From positions 17,675,501 through 17,739,500 of the forward strand of contig NC_088310.1 in NCBI RefSeq assembly GCF_910592395.1: a stretch of DNA of 64,000 nucleotides, in the 5' to 3' direction. Made by a program: the position numbers and the translations under genes. This DNA comes from Lineus longissimus. Taxonomy: Eukaryota; Nemertea; Pilidiophora; Heteronemertea; Lineidae. This document shows positions 1-14,100 of this stretch, piece after piece. Each line of letters opens with the position of its first letter. Within the stretch, counting starts at the first letter, position 1. The notes beneath the pieces were generated by a model. That model was not told where the DNA came from, ran no database searches, and was given only the letters and a program-made list of their open reading frames with translations.

Positions 1-3000
1 ATGTTGACCATGGCAAATGTAAATAATGTGTATATAAATGACCGTCTTGTGTTTCGGCACAATTTGCCTCTGGTTGTGAGAAGGACCAATCACAACCGCT
101 CTACCACGAAATGAAATGACAAAATGCTATCACAGGTACCCGGTGTAGCAGTTTTAAATGTCCCGAGGGGAAAAGCGACGACACTTAACCATTCCAATGT
201 CAGATTCTTTGACCTTAATGCCACATGGTTGGCACTATTATGACAACAATCGGACGGGTAACAATCGACGTGGGTTTCGGCTTTAAAAGCTACCGTGGTA
301 TGTGGTGCCGCTGCAGTAACAGTCTTAATTGTCCCTGCAAGAAAACTGACGACACTTTAACATACCAGTTACAAATTCTCTGAGAGCAATGCCACATGGT
401 TGCTCGATTATGACTACAATTGGATCAAATGACAATTGTTATTTCGTATATATGAATGACTGATTTTTTTAGACCTGTTCGGGATGGTTGTGACAAGGAC
501 CCGTCGCAGTCTGTCCACCATAGTGTGTATGGACCAAAGCTGCCATGAGTACCAGGTGTAGCAGTCTTAAATGTCCCTCCGGGAAAACCGACGACACAAC
601 ACCATTCCAAGAACAGATTCTCTGAAATGAATGCCGCATGGCGCCATTTAATGCCTACAATCAGTTCGAAGACAATTATCATGTCGTGCATGGCAAATGC
701 TGGATTGCCATCGTGTGTTTCGGCATAATTTAGCCTATGGTTGTCCGGTTGTGTCAAGGACCCATTACAATCTGTCGAGCATCAGTTTATTGAAAACCTC
801 TTGGTCGACTGGGGTATTAGGTGTAACGTCCTCGGTAAGTTTATTTGGCCAACATAATTCCAATATGAAGTTTACAACAGTAGTGAAAATAACGGCCAGG
901 GACACAACCAAGACCAACAGTTAAATCGCTTACGGCTGTGCCCCTGCTAGAATGTAAAAGATTTGAACTGACTGCGACGGGTCCGTGTCACAACCCGCCC
1001 GTCAGAGACAACAGGTCTCGTATTACCAGTCAGTCATCTTGAGTCGGCAATATGTCTAGCAATATGTCTAGCTGTGGTCATAATAATGATTGCCAACGGT
1101 CTGATGTAGCCATAAAAGCGCCACCCATAATGCACTCATGACGAAGAATCTGTCACTGGAATGGTGTAGTGTCGTCGTTTTTTAAGGGAGGGATATTTAA
1201 AACTGTTTCACCGGTTTCAAGTGACAGCTTTTTGTCCTTACATACTATCGCCGACTGATTGTGACGGGTTCTCGTTAGAACATGACCGCCATGACCTGGT
1301 CTCGAAACACCAATCTCACGAATCTGCCATGGACAAAATGATGATTGTCAGCGGCAAGATGTAGCCACAATAGTCCATGTAAGATAATCTCTCAACAGAA
1401 GGGTGGTGTCATCGTTTTTCCCGGATGGACATTCAAGACTACTGCACTGGGTCGCTATGACAGCTTATGTCCTTACATTCAACGGTTAATTGATTGTGAC
1501 AAGTCATTGTCACATCGTGCCTGTAAGACACAACAAGTCTCAAAGCATTAATCAGTCATCATGAGTCGGCCATGATATGGACGAGTGAGAGTTACACCTA
1601 TTCGTGAGAAGTATCTGTCATTGGAAAGGTATAGTGTCGTCAGTTTTGCCCTTTGGGACATTTAAGACTGCTACACCTAACAGTCCTTATGACATCAAAT
1701 AGTCCTTTGGTGTTTGGTCAACTGGTTGTGACAGGTCCTTGTCACAACCAGACTGACAAAGATACCAGGTCTCGAAATCAGCCATCATGAGTTGGCCATA
1801 TAGCCATAACAGCGCCACCCAAGAGGCGCTGATGTCGGAGAATCTGTCATTGGAGTGGTGTAGTGTCGACGTTTTTTTCGAAGGGTCATTTAAAATTGCT
1901 ACACCGGTTTCACATGACAGCTACTATGGTCGACTGATTGCGATGGGTCCTGGTCACAACCAGCCCGCCAGAGCCAACAGATCACGAAACAACAATCTCA
2001 CGAATCTGCTATGGACAAAATAATGATGGTCAACGGTCGGATGCAGCGATAACAGCGCCATCAATGAGGCATTCATGTCCGAGAATCTTCACTGGAATAG
2101 TAATGTCGCAATTTGTCATTGAAAAGGCATAATGTGGTCGGTTTTGTCCTTGGACATTTAAGACTGCTACACCTGACGGTTATCATGGCAACAATAAGTC
2201 CTTTAGTGATTTGGTCAACTGGTTGCGACAGGTCCTTGTCACATCGAGACCGTAAAATAACAGGTTTTGAAACATCAGTCACTCATCATGAGTCGGCCAT
2301 GATATGGACGAAATAGTGACTGTCGCTGATCTGATTGCAGTCATAATAGTACCACCCATGTGATATTCATGTCAGAGAATCTGTCATTGTAATGGTATAG
2401 TGTCGTTTTAGTGTCGTTTTAGTGTGGGCAATTAAAACCGCTACACTGAATCCACATGACAGCGTTTTGTCATTACATACTATGGTCGACAGATTGCGAT
2501 GGGTCCTTGTCACAACCAGCCCGTCAGAGACGAACCGGTCTCGAAACATCATTGAGTCATCATAAGTTGGCAATATGTCTAGCATTATGTCGCTTTGTTC
2601 ATAATAATGATTGCCAGCGGTCTGATTTAGCCATAACAAGGCCACCCATAGGCACTCATGTGGAGAATCTGTTACTCGAAATGGTGTAGTGTCGTCGTTT
2701 TTCAGGGAGGGGCATTTAAGACTGCGACTCCAAGTCCACCTGGCAGCCTTTGTCCCTTCATACTATGGTAGACAGATTGCAATGGGTCCTTGTCACAACC
2801 AGATAACCAGATCAACACTAAGTCGGCAATGTGGCTAGCAATACATGTATGTCTAACTGGGGTCATAGTTATAATAGCCAACGGCCTGATGTAGCCATAA
2901 CAGAACCACCCATAAGGCACTCATGTTAGAGAATCTGTCACTCGAAGTGGTGTAGCGTCGTCGTTTCTACCGGACGGTCATTTAAGACTACTACTCCGGG

Positions 3001-3240
3001 TCCACCTGACTGCCTATGTCCCTTCATACTATGGTCGACAGATTGCGATGGGCCCTTGTCACAACCAGAGGCAATCTGTGCTAAAACACATGGGAGTCAT
3101 CATGAATCTGCCATGGACAACATCCTGATTGTTACCGGTCTGACTGTAGTCATACTGACGTCACCTATGTGACATTCATGTCAAAGAATCGGTTATTGGA
3201 AAGGTAGTGTCTTCGGTTCCTCCGAAGGGATATTTAAGAC
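1..3240. repeat. Diverged satellite, ~220-290 bp units, orientation flips near 0.8-0.96 kb
   Basis: The same landmarks recur every 220-290 bases: a TGGTGTAGTGTCGTCG-like block (near 1160, 1629, 1855, 2393, 2683, 2946, 3205), then a CATTTAAGACTGCTACACC-like block, then GGTCCTTGTCACAACCAG. Units from about 963 onward read forward. Units from 1 to about 783 are the reverse complement; for example, the block at 480-690 matches the forward units only when inverted. No coding sequence is credible here: the short open frames are the satellite read in different phases. Unit divergence is high, unlike the clean 83-bp array that follows. Confidence 0.8.
840..945. repeat. Dispersed repeat copy, also at 48747-48859
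   Basis: The stretch begins TTTATTTGGCCAACATAAT and contains AACGGCCAGGGACACA and ATCGCTTACGGCTGTGCCCC. The same blocks occur in the same order and spacing at 48747-48859, outside any satellite. It lies in the gap between the inverted and forward satellite units. Its class is not identifiable from sequence alone. Confidence 0.65.
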
Positions 3241-4350
3241 TACTACTCCTGACAGTCCATATGACAACTCTTATTCCCAGTGGTCAAGTGAGTGTGACAA
3301 GTGACTGCTGGTACACCTGACAGTTCATATGGCAGCTTTTAGTCCCTTAGTCCCTTAGTGATGTAGTCAAGTGAGTGTGACAAGTGACTGCTGGTGCACC
3401 TGACAGTTCATATGGCAGCTTTTAGTCCCTAAGTCCCTTAGTGATGTAGTCAAGTGAGTGTGACAAGTGACTGCTGGTACACCTGACAGTTCATATGGCA
3501 GCTTTTAGTCCCTAAGTCCCTTAGTGCTGTAGTCAAGTGAGTGTGACAAGTGACTGCTGGTACACCTGACAGTTCATATGGCAGCTTTTAGTCCCTAAGT
3601 CCCTTAGTGATGTAGTCAAGTGAGTGTGACAAGTGACTGCTGGTACACCTGACAGTTCATATGGCAGCTTTTAGTCCCTAAGTCCCTTAGTGCTGTAGTC
3701 AAGTGAGTGTGACAAGTGACTGCTGGTACACCTGACAGTTCATATGGCAGCTTTTAGTCCCTAAGTCCCTTAGTGATGAAGTCAAGTGAGTGTGACAAGT
3801 GACTGCTGGTACACCTGACAGTTCATATGGCAGCTTTTAGTCCCTAAGTCCCTTAGTGCTGTAGTCAAGTGAGTGTGACAAGTGACTGCTGGTACACCTG
3901 ACAGTTCATATGGCAGCTTTTAGTCCCTAAGTCCCTTAGTGATGTAGTCAAGTGAGTGTGACAAGTGACTGCTGGTGCACCTGACAGTTCATATGGCAGC
4001 TTTTAGTCCCTAAGTCCCTTAGTGCTGTAGTCAAGTGAGTGTGACAAGTGACTGCTGGTACACCTGACAGTTCATATGGCAGCTTTTAGTCCCTAAGTCC
4101 CTTAGTGCTGTAGTCAAGTGAGTGTGACTAGTAACTGCTGGTACACCTGAGAGTTCATATGGCAGCTTTTAGTCCCTAAGTCCCTTAGTGCTGTAGTCAA
4201 GTGAGTGTGACAAGTGACTGCTAGTACACCTGATAGTCCATATGGCAGCTTTTAGTCCCTAAGTCCCTTAGTGCTGTAGTCAAGTGAGTGTGACAAGTGA
4301 CTGCTAGTACACCTGATAGTCCATATGGCAGCTTTTAGTCTCTTAGTGAT
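3241..4350. repeat. 83-bp tandem array, ~13 copies
   Basis: The motif GTGACTGCTGGTACACCTGA recurs at 3301, 3384, 3467, 3550, 3633, 3716, 3799, 3882, 3965, 4048, 4131, 4214 and 4297, an exact 83-base period with no indels. Units are nearly identical and carry CATATGGCAGCTTTTAGTCC and GTAGTCAAGTGAGTGTGACA. The 83-bp unit looks like a sub-segment of the older satellite unit just upstream. Variants alternate between GTGATGTAG and GTGCTGTAG, which suggests a 166-bp dimer stage. Confidence 0.95.
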
Positions 4351-4490
4351 GTGGTCAACTGGAGACCAATCCATGTCACAACGAGACCGACATACACAAC
4401 AGCTATTTAAACAGCTCTTTGATCAGTATCATGAGTCGGCCATAAGGACTAAATGATGATTGTCCCCGATCCTATTGTAGTCATGATAAT

Positions 4491-4608
4491 GGGTGATATG
4501 AATAAAGGCTAGCAAATGCTTTTACTTCAATTTTGTACAGAAAGGCCAAGTGTAAATGTACATGGAGTTTTAGATAAAAGCATTTGCTTGTCTTTATTCA
4601 TATCACCC
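4491..4608. mobile_element. 118-bp MITE, copy 1 (3-bp TSD AAT)
   Basis: The element starts GGGTGATATGAATAAAGGCT and ends with the inverted complement (CTTTATTCATATCACCC). It is flanked by AAT at 4488-4490 and 4609-4611. The inverted repeats run about 30 bases and the element has no coding capacity. Two more copies lie at 31288-31405 and 54202-54318, each with its own 3-bp flanking duplication. Confidence 0.88.
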
Positions 4609-4611
4609 AAT

Positions 4612-5140
4612 GGCTTTCCTGGCGGAGAATCCGTCACTAGAATAGAATTGTCGTTATTTCTCCCGGAGGGACAGTTGAGACTCCTAAGCCGAGCTCACAC
4701 GTTGCGGCAGTGTTTTGTCCCTTCATACTGTGATCGACTATTTGTGACGATTTTTTGTCACAACCAGACCGTCAGCGACAACTTGTCCCGAAGCGGGTTA
4801 TGATATTCATCTTGGTCCGATTGTTCTATCCTTGAATTGGCATGCATTCCGAGAATACGTTGTGTCGCCGCAATGTGTCTGTGAGCAGGACAATTCGCTA
4901 CCTGATGAATAGATGGCATATGGGTTATGGACATCCTATCTTGCACCCGAGTAAGACAACCAGAGCAGAGTTGTCTTAGGTCCTCCAAGGACCAAAACAT
5001 ATAAGAAGATGCCAGGCCGTTAATTTCACTTTACCTTTATTACAAATTTTAATTGAAAAATTGAAAGATACATTGCATCTACAAAGCATTACTTTATTAC
5101 ATTACATATCATTATGAGCATTGGTTACAAAATGCGTCCT
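4612..5140. other. Satellite-edge and unassigned intergenic DNA
   Basis: The first ~190 bases after the MITE are again diverged satellite unit (GAGAATCCGTCACTAG, TTTGTCACAACCAGACCGTC). The rest is AT-rich and shows no gene, RNA or repeat that I recognise. Confidence 0.5.
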
Positions 5141-5145
5141 TTTCG

Positions 5146-5340
5146 TCGGTAAGGAGCCAATGTGGAGGTGTGACTCAAACTCTCAGCTACTGGTCAAGAG
5201 ATCCCTGGTTCGACCCCCATATTCGGCGTGAGACTTAAGGCATGACTCTTTATCTATAGATGACACAGAGGGCTGGCCAAGGAAATTGAATGAACCATGC
5301 CGTGCAAGGTGAGCACGCCGGTGTAAAAGTAGATAATGTC
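5146..5340 (+). repeat. Possible tRNA-derived SINE
   Basis: A good RNA polymerase III B-box (GGTTCGACCCC) occurs near 5208-5220, about 55 bases after a weak A-box-like segment, with an unrelated body behind it. The A box is poor and no clear tail is visible, so this is a tentative SINE call and not a tRNA gene. Confidence 0.35.
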
Positions 5341-7975
5341 CCTCCGAAAAAAGTGTCCGCCCTATTGTATTCTGACGGCTGATGGTATGTCGAGGCAGTG
5401 ACCGTCAATACTTTAGAGATTGATTGGTTGGCTTCTGGGCACCGATGTCAATACAAGTGATTTACTGACCAATTCTGACCGATTCCGAAGGCCCCTAGTG
5501 AATCGGCATCGTCCCTCTCCCAGAGCGGAAATTCGTGTTTGGGATGACTATGTGCTGCCTCGGGAATCCACCAATTAGTCAAGCCCTCCAACCCAAACAA
5601 AAAGTAACGTGCTATAAAGAAGACAGGGTGACATGTGTCTCTTGGCTAGCTTTCTGATTCCTGACACGTAACATCCAAAATGCGGGCTCTTGCCTACAAA
5701 TTGGCGTGTCCCGGCTCTCATAGCCTGTTGGACCGTTAACGTTACCATTCAACTAACATCGTTCTTCTCAAGACATCTCACCTTTAGACATTGCATGAGC
5801 TCGTAATCAAAGTTGACACATGGCAATAGGCAATCAAATAAAACATTGATATGATGGCATCAGTAATCGATTACCCCAATATCTCTTTCTTATTGGTCGT
5901 TAACATCATTCCGTTACGTCATTAACCAATCACCTCCAACCTTTAATCAACCAATCACCTCGAAACTATCGATAATATCATTACTGAGCCGATTTACCAT
6001 TCCCTTGGCGATCTTCAATAACATTATTTAGCCAATAGACGTCAGAAAGCGTAATGGCTTGTTCACAAACAATCAGTTAGATCAGTGAGCCGAAAATATG
6101 GATTTCATGAATAAAAAAACCTTCATGAATGAAAAGAACTAAAGGATGTTTTTGAGTAAAACTGGCATTAGAGCCTACATCCATCATCCTCGAATTCCAT
6201 AGTCAGTTGTATAGTCCTCCCTCGCAAACGCTACACGTTACAAGCTGTGAGTGTCGAGAGAAGGTCTCTGGGCGCGGGATGTATATCACTATTGAAAAAA
6301 AATCATCAGTTCCATTATAATGAGATGAAAATGGTGGTCTCGGCGCTAAAACTTACGCGCTTGTTTTTTAGAAGATCGCAAACCGATTGGCGAAATCACA
6401 AGGAAAGGTGAATACAGCGTAATTTTAGTGAGACCTTTATGTTTGTTCCTTTATGGTAGCATATGCAAGGGATTCTGCCGGTTTGCGGCAGCATCGCGAA
6501 TTGCTTTTGCGGAATGGGATTCGTACAAACTTGGCCTGGAGGAACATCACCAATGAGAATGAGGTGGTTATTGCCTGCCGGACGGTCACGTACGCAAGAC
6601 AGATGTTCTACTGCCACTGTGTCGAGCAGTTTCTTTGACCAGTTTGGTGACATCACACCCAAACCCAATAAAGTGCTCGTAGGAACATTGAGATCTCGGA
6701 GCCTTGCATGTCAAGATGGTTTGTTGATAGCCATGCCGGGTTTCCCTTCAGAAGAGCCCGGCCAAGAGCGGCTACATGTACTCTGATGCTGCCTGCTCAC
6801 CCAAGAAGGTCGAACGCCTGCGGCAAGGCCTGGTAAACGTCAATGTTAGTATCGTTGTGCTCCCTCAACAATCCCCTTCAGATGCTCTATCAAAGGTACA
6901 TGAACTATAAGCAATTGATAAAGCGGTCTCTTTCATCAGAATGCGCTGGGAATGATGATCGGCATGGTCCAATTGCCGGATAAGAGTTGCGTGAGATTTG
7001 GTGAGACAGGGGATACAGTAGATAACTACGCGCTGCCGGCACCACTTTCAAGTTGCTGTCGGCCAGCAGAGTGTTTGCCTCGCCACAGATAAGTTTATAG
7101 TACAGTTAGGGAGGTTTTGCGAAAAGCTACGGACGACGCATTCTCCAAAGGACGTTGTACAAATATGCACCGTTTTTTATCGACGACGGGTCTCCGATTT
7201 CTCATGCTATTACGATTGTCGCGTAAATTAATTGGCGCCGGACGTGACGACACCATGAACCTTCGTATTATTTCGTACTTCGTCCTTCGTACGTTCGTAA
7301 GGATTGCGAAACCTGCCTAGTGTTGATTTTCGTACAACAATCAAATCAGGAGATCTTTGATAAACAATACAGCACCAATTATAAGTTAATTCTGAGCTTC
7401 GAAACTGTTCTCCTCTAATAACCTTCTAAATATTTCTATGATGAAAATTATACCAAATACAGCAACAGTTGTCTGTCTGGCGTTGCCATAGCAACAGCTC
7501 ATGTTTGTCTGGTATGGGAGGTAATCTCCACAATTGACGGTACAATAAATCAGTTCCCTGGAAACGCCAGCGTTTCTAGAGCACAGTTATTGACGTAATG
7601 GCTGTTCCCAGTTAATGGATTTTAGCCTGGTACATGACAAGAGACGAAATAGCCACCTGACTACATCAGAGTCTACAAAATGACTGGTTTCATGAATCTC
7701 AATTTCAGGATATAAAGTTGATTGATTTGCTTAAACTGGACCAAACAATTAAACCTAGAAACGATCTTATGCAGCTAATGTCACAGCCAATGCCAGGGCC
7801 GCACTCCTTATTTTCATATCAAATAACATAATCCAAAATGTGTTGAGCTTTTTTATCTTCTTCGCCCACACGGACAGATAGACTGAACCACACAAAAAAA
7901 CCGGTAAAGACCGGGAATGACTGGTTTTAGGCCCATGCAGTCATGCTGGTTGATAAGCTAATAAGTTTATTTAAT
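5341..7975. other. Intergenic DNA, no gene recognised
   Basis: Short open frames exist (for example 6463-6786 and 7117-7320) but none resembles a known family, none has convincing splice sites, and overlapping frames on both strands are equally long. A small TTCGTA-rich stretch near 7260-7305 is the only local low-complexity feature. This is presumably 3' flank of the minus-strand FAM89-like gene. Confidence 0.5.
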
Positions 7976-7981
7976 TGCCTA
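7976..7981 (-). terminator. Candidate poly(A) signal of the FAM89-like gene
   Basis: AATAAA read on the minus strand, about 185 bases downstream of the stop codon at 8166. It is the closest canonical hexamer in the expected direction. No transcript evidence is available. Confidence 0.35.
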
Positions 7982-8165
7982 GTGGTCATTACCATTGACT
8001 CTTGTTGCATGTACAGTAGCTGTACTGTAGATATTTTAATCATCCTTTTCCATTCAATATTTTTTGAGCGTATCAGCAATTATATAGATCACTATTTCAT
8101 GCATTTATCAACCTCATGCTCTGGCATCTCACTTTCAACCACACTTTCTCACTTCACCATTGTAA

Positions 8166-11100
8166 CTACACCATCCATTCTGTCGACATTTCCGTTTTAG
8201 ATATCCCTGTCGACATTTCCGCTTTATTGTTCCTTCTCCGTTGAACGACCTCGTCACCGCTGCTGCCATGTCTTTCATGGCGGCGAGGTCGCAAAGATGA
8301 GTCTAAATCCTCCGGCGATTGAAACATGATGGGAATAGATACGTCACTTCCTGTCCCTATACTGTTTTCATCCCCGCACATTCCGTATAAATCCGAGAAC
8401 GAGTAGTCGAAACTAACATTGTCTTGCTGTTCGCTAACCATTGTCTTATAATCCTTGATGCTGTCTCCTAGCGCCCACAGTTGCTTAAGAAGAGTGATGT
8501 CTAGCTGGCGAAGATTTAACTGAAAGGACAAAAGGGTGGAAGGCGGTTACTTATATGGTCACATCTGAAAGAACAGTACCTGTAATGAAGGAATGGCCTT
8601 GTGACTCATGTCATCTGAAAAGAAAGCCAGGGATGATGATGCAATCAACAGTGGACTGTTTCTTTGTCTGCTTTCCAGGAAATATGAGATAATTTTCAAC
8701 AAAACAGCATCCTTCATCATTGGAAATGATATGTTTTTGCAGGAAACTTGGGCAATTTTGTCTCCAAGGTCGAAGATAAACCGAAAACATATTCTTAACT
8801 TTACCACGAGACAGATTGGCTTCTTTTATTTACTTCGCTAGTTCACTTAAGTGGTTTGATATTTGATCAGACAAATCATGGAACTAAGCATAACGTAATC
8901 CTTGTCAAATCTGTTTGTAATCCCTCAACCTTCATTGATGTGCCGCATCAATAAAGACACAACAGGTGCAGCGACGCCAACGTCTCTTTCACAGTAAAAG
9001 GATCTAGTTCCGGGAATGAGACGAGGTATGGCTCTGAAGGTTTTCGAGGAGAACCATGTCAAAGATATCAATAATGATTAAAAGATGATGTGCGGTTGTT
9101 AAGTAAACTTTGATGACAGAGCAGACTATAATGTCGTTGTTGGTGTTGTATCATTGTTAGCAATATATTTGATTTGTCATCTTCAGTATTTCTAGTAAGC
9201 CTAATTGATACTATCGATATCAATTTGATGATAGAGCCATCATGACGACATGCTATCTCGTCAATTAGTGTATTTCTTAGACAATATGATGATCTGCAAC
9301 GCCAAGAGAAAGGATACTCCATTTCGCTGACAGACAGGGTAGCATGGCATGATTGAAGCTCGATCGTAATGTGTTTCAGGTAATGTGAGCATATCATCTG
9401 CACTCTGAACTTCCAGATTCCCTCCATAGCCGCCTGACACTCTTGTCATGCGTAGACAGATTTCTTCCAAGAGTATTTGTTTAATAACAGGTTTTTCCCT
9501 CTTTAAACAGTTTCTTCAACCATTTCTTTAACAGATTCCCTAATTGTAAGAAGATTTGTTTCAAAAAAGATTTACACTAATACATGGGGAGATAAGAACG
9601 ATGTTCTTGTGATACGTTGGCTATGTGACGACAAACATTGCCCACATCAAAGCCGATACAACATCCGACTTCTCCAGAATAAGGATCCAGCTTTCTTGGA
9701 ATGAACCTTATTGCCGACCCTCAGGGTCTGAAAGCACTGACTCAACCATGCACGCGCGAGGACAAAATCTATTTGATCAGTGATGAGACATATTTTGGTA
9801 TTTGATTATGTTTGCCGTCCCTCGGTGTGCTATGTGTAGCAATATTGCTTTGTCGCCCTTGGTCAAAAGTGGCATTGGTCCCTCCGTATAATGTGCATCA
9901 TTAAAACCCTTCCCCTGATACACTTAGTATATGACGATGATATTATGATACATTGGAATTGGACATTTTTCGTGTTTGTCTGTCGCTTTAATCTCTGTGT
10001 TTCCTTTAAAGAGATAGGTTTCTTGAACATTGGTTGCAAAAAGCTGTTTACCATAATAAGACGTTGGTGCATGTAGCAAAAATGGTTTGTATTGGATTTA
10101 ATCTTCTCAGAGTTGATGAAAATAATGTGCATCTACGGCAGACTTCGGCGCATCCTCAAGCGCATGACCGGAACTCTAAAATGCCTCAATATCATGTCCG
10201 CTTTGGAAAATTACCTGGTGATGATATTCCGGAACAGATTATCACATACCGAACATCGTGGGTCTCCTTTTGGTATCGTTTTTAATTATTGTCTACCCCC
10301 ATTGAGAACAGGTGTTCAATTCATGATTTGGTGACCACTCTCTATCTAATCACTGTTCAACAAATCTGACAGAAACGCTATATTGGCGTGGCATATCGAA
10401 AATCCATCGATACAATTACTCGATACAGATTCAGTTGTAAATGTATGTCTACACCCAGTCTGCCACACCAACAAGTTACCATATCGGAGAATACGTCCAA
10501 AGAGATTCTACATGTAGTAATACGGACTCTCAGGTGCGCGCCTCCTGGGCAATACTCGGCGTGGGGGTTTGAAAACCACCAACAGTCGTGAATATGGGCC
10601 CTGATGGTAAATTTGCACGCGGGCAGCAGTATAGGACTTTAAAAGTAATGATAACACTGCCATTATGAAAGTAACTTAGCCCTCCTCCTGCCCCTCTATT
10701 GTTCAGTGATGCAGATTTAGCTACATGTGCATATAGAAAGAGAGACCTAAGCCTCAGACCATGATGGGACAATGAAATATCGGACTATACTACACAAAAG
10801 GTGTTAAATCCCTGTCACACCGGTAGGCCTACTAGAGATCTCGTGTCCAGTATTCTGTTCGTCTTCGGCCGTGGGGGAGAAGTATGTGCACGGATAGGCA
10901 TCCCAATCACGGGGGCCAACAAATACCCAAATCTATACCCTACTCAAACAGTTTATATTATGAATGGACAAAAATGTAATATATTGATTACTGGAGCCGT
11001 ATATCGCAGGAAATATCCTTGTGTAGCTACATGATGTATGCATGTATTTGTGAATGGAACTTGCACTGCATGTTCGATTGGCTTGTCAATAAATATCGAT

Positions 11101-14100
11101 ACCAACACACTATTAAGTCAAACAGCATACTGAATTTCCAGCGATATTGCCTCCGTAGCCTCCACCCATGACGCGCGTAGTCTGGAAGCTGAGCAATGTC
11201 ACTACATTGAGGGGCAAGTGGTCAAACAGCGGAAAGAGGTCTTTTCACTTCGCCGGAACTCCTCTCGGGGTGCGACCAAAAAAAACTACTAAAGGTTCTT
11301 CAGAAGCACAAAAACGTTTATTTCTAGGAGTGTGTGTGTATCTTTAAAAGTTTGAAAACAGAATTGGCCTTAAACCTTAGCTCTCCATGGGATTTGAGGA
11401 TCAAGTCCATATTCCCACAGTTAACTAAAGAAGGATTTGCCTTTCCTTTTGAGGAAACTGGCGAAAAAAGCACACTTCAGATTACCGTATTGTATAAGTG
11501 ATTAGCTATAAAAATTAATGCGCACTGAAAAGCCCGTTGAAGGTGGTCTTAAAATTCACCCCAATTAAGTATATAGATCAAAGGTATTAAAATTGCAATC
11601 GATATATAAAAAAGCGTTTTAAAGTCCTTATCTGTTTTAAATTGAATAGAAATAAAAAGCAGTGGGAAAAAATATACACCATGGATATACATTTGTATAT
11701 GCAACATTAAGGTCCAGGGTCTAAATGGGAAAACATATATATTTAGTTCCAGAGAATATTGCAATATTTCAAAGGCCCAATAGTCTATAACCCAAAGTGA
11801 CGAGTATCTTCATTTTTACACTGCCCGGAATTAAAAAGGAAGTCTAAGGGGCAATCACATTTTTTTGCAAGACTGAACCACAGATGCCCAAATGAAAACT
11901 GAGTTAACAGTCCCACTGCATCATCTTTTTTTGAATGACATATCGAAATTATACAAAATAAGGCAATTACTAGCACATCGGCATACGTTCAGGATTAAAA
12001 AAATGAGTTCAGCATATCGCATTTCGAGCTTACTTGTAATGAATATGAATTGGCGTTTTTCTTCTGATGATGTGTTTGCTGCGATTACTGCTGCCACGTT
12101 ATGGCATTCAGTGCTGTAAATGCTGGTCAGTTGAACGAAAGTCACCTGTCGACAGAAAACAATAATTGGAAGAGAGGAGAGGATGAAGAAATTCTCTTGC
12201 ACGGTCTCTTGCCATCAAAGCAGTACTGCTTAGGACGTCCCGAGGGATTCTGATGGGTACGGATAGAACCTTACGTTGGACCTGGGCAACAACGGTGCCC
12301 TGTGAGGCCATCACGATGCATTTTTGCCGCGAAGATACGTTCATTTCCATTGTAACCCGCATTTGATGCCAATAATGGGCTATTTTGGAAAGTGTATACC
12401 AAGGTCTTATACGTAATATATACCGAGACCACATCAGCCACTGTGCGCTCTGACGAAAAAATGGAGGGAGACAATATCACATCGAAATGGTTCACCAACA
12501 CAATGGCATCAACAGATACGTTAGGGCTGAGGATCGCATTCAGCATCTTGAAGAAATGGGCTCCTTTGATTATAGCTTTCTTTGGTGTAGTGGGAAATGT
12601 GATTTCGTTACTCATAACCACTAAGAAAGAGTATCGACGTGTCAGCACATGTCTGTATATGACAGCTCTTGCTGTGTTGGACACAATTCATTTGGTAACT
12701 TGGGTGTTCTATATTCTTTTAATAAACCACCGCCTGGGAGAAAAGATGGAATACATCGAAGAAGTGATGACGTAAGTTGGAATTTTTGTTAAAAGAACCC
12801 CAACTTCCTGCAGTTTTTCATTTATAATTATGCTATCGCAGCTTCCATATTTGAAGATGGTGAAATACCAAAATAAACTCTTGGGAAGCGGGTGGAAGGA
12901 CCCATGAGGAGAGAACACAAGTTTGCCAGTCGGCATCTTGACCATCAATGTATTGACAAAGCTCAACTTCCAGACAACGGGGAAGCCTGGGCGGTAATAC
13001 GGAGGCAATAGCGCTGGAAGATCAGTATGGCCAGTCGATCATCCTGATATCCTCTTCCACAAGACCCTATGATTTAGAGACACAAGACTCCGCTACGTAA
13101 TGCCATTTGCCACACTAAGATTCTGCCAGTCTCAGTATCGTTACAAAAATGAAGTAGGCTATGTAACGAGTCTATTCTTCAAATAGACCAACTTATTATT
13201 ATAGGCTTAAAATCAATGGACGAGAATTAATGGACTAGCTTTCGATCGCGTCTTTATCAGGTCCCGGCCAGAAGTGCCGTCGAAAAGCTAGTGCAAGTTA
13301 TAGTAAATCTTAAACGAGTTAAATCGTTTTTGCATCTGCAGAGAAATATGTATTTAACATCCCGAAAATCTATTTCAGAACCATACTTTACATAATATAC
13401 GCATCTGCGACAGCTTCGAGATGTTCGCTTGCCGCCATGACTGTAGATCGCGCATGTGTGGTTCTATTTCCGCTGAAGGCCAGGAGCCTCTGTACAGCAT
13501 CACGGGCCAAGAAAACAGTTGTTATTCTAACAATAATTCCGGCTGTTCTCGATGTCAACATTTTCTTTGGCTTCAAAATTCAGTTTCTCGGGACTGATTT
13601 CGCGGTGGTCGAAACTGAGTTCAATGATCATCCCTGGTTCGAGGCGATCATTGCTGCCTACCACTGGATGGCAAACGGGGTCTTGCCATTCTCAGTCATT
13701 TTTATATCGAATGTTTTAATCTTAACCAGCGTGAGACGTGCGGCATCTTACAGGCGACAGATGGCCAAAGATGAAATAAAGGAAAACACAGAAAATGCCC
13801 ACATGACGAGGATGCTCGTGTTAGTATCTCTTGCCTTCGTCATTCTCTGCTCGCCGTATTCGATATATGAGGTGTTAGTCGCAATACCGGAAGTGATGGC
13901 GGAATATGATTACAGCGACATCTATTGGCTTCTTAGACTGAATGTGATATTTTGGACCGTGGGAGCAATTTCTGGGATGAACCACGCGGTCAACTTCTAC
14001 CTGTATGTCCTTGGAGGGAAGAAGTACAGGAGTGATGCAATAAAGGTTTTGACCACATGCTTTACGGGAAAGAGAAACTGACGTGCTTAGTCCCAACAAA

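Noticed and set aside
3241-4350. Could the regular repeat be a CRISPR array?
   Set aside because: The whole 83-bp unit is conserved with no unique spacers, and the window is clearly eukaryotic. It is a tandem satellite.
6463-6786. 107-residue open frame in the left intergenic region
   Set aside because: Overlapping frames of similar length occur on both strands, and no motif or splice structure supports coding.
8559-8807. Extra upstream exon for the FAM89-like gene
   Set aside because: The frame lies just upstream of exon 2 on the same strand, but the known leucine-repeat motif joins exon 1 directly to 8519 in matching phase, leaving no room for it.
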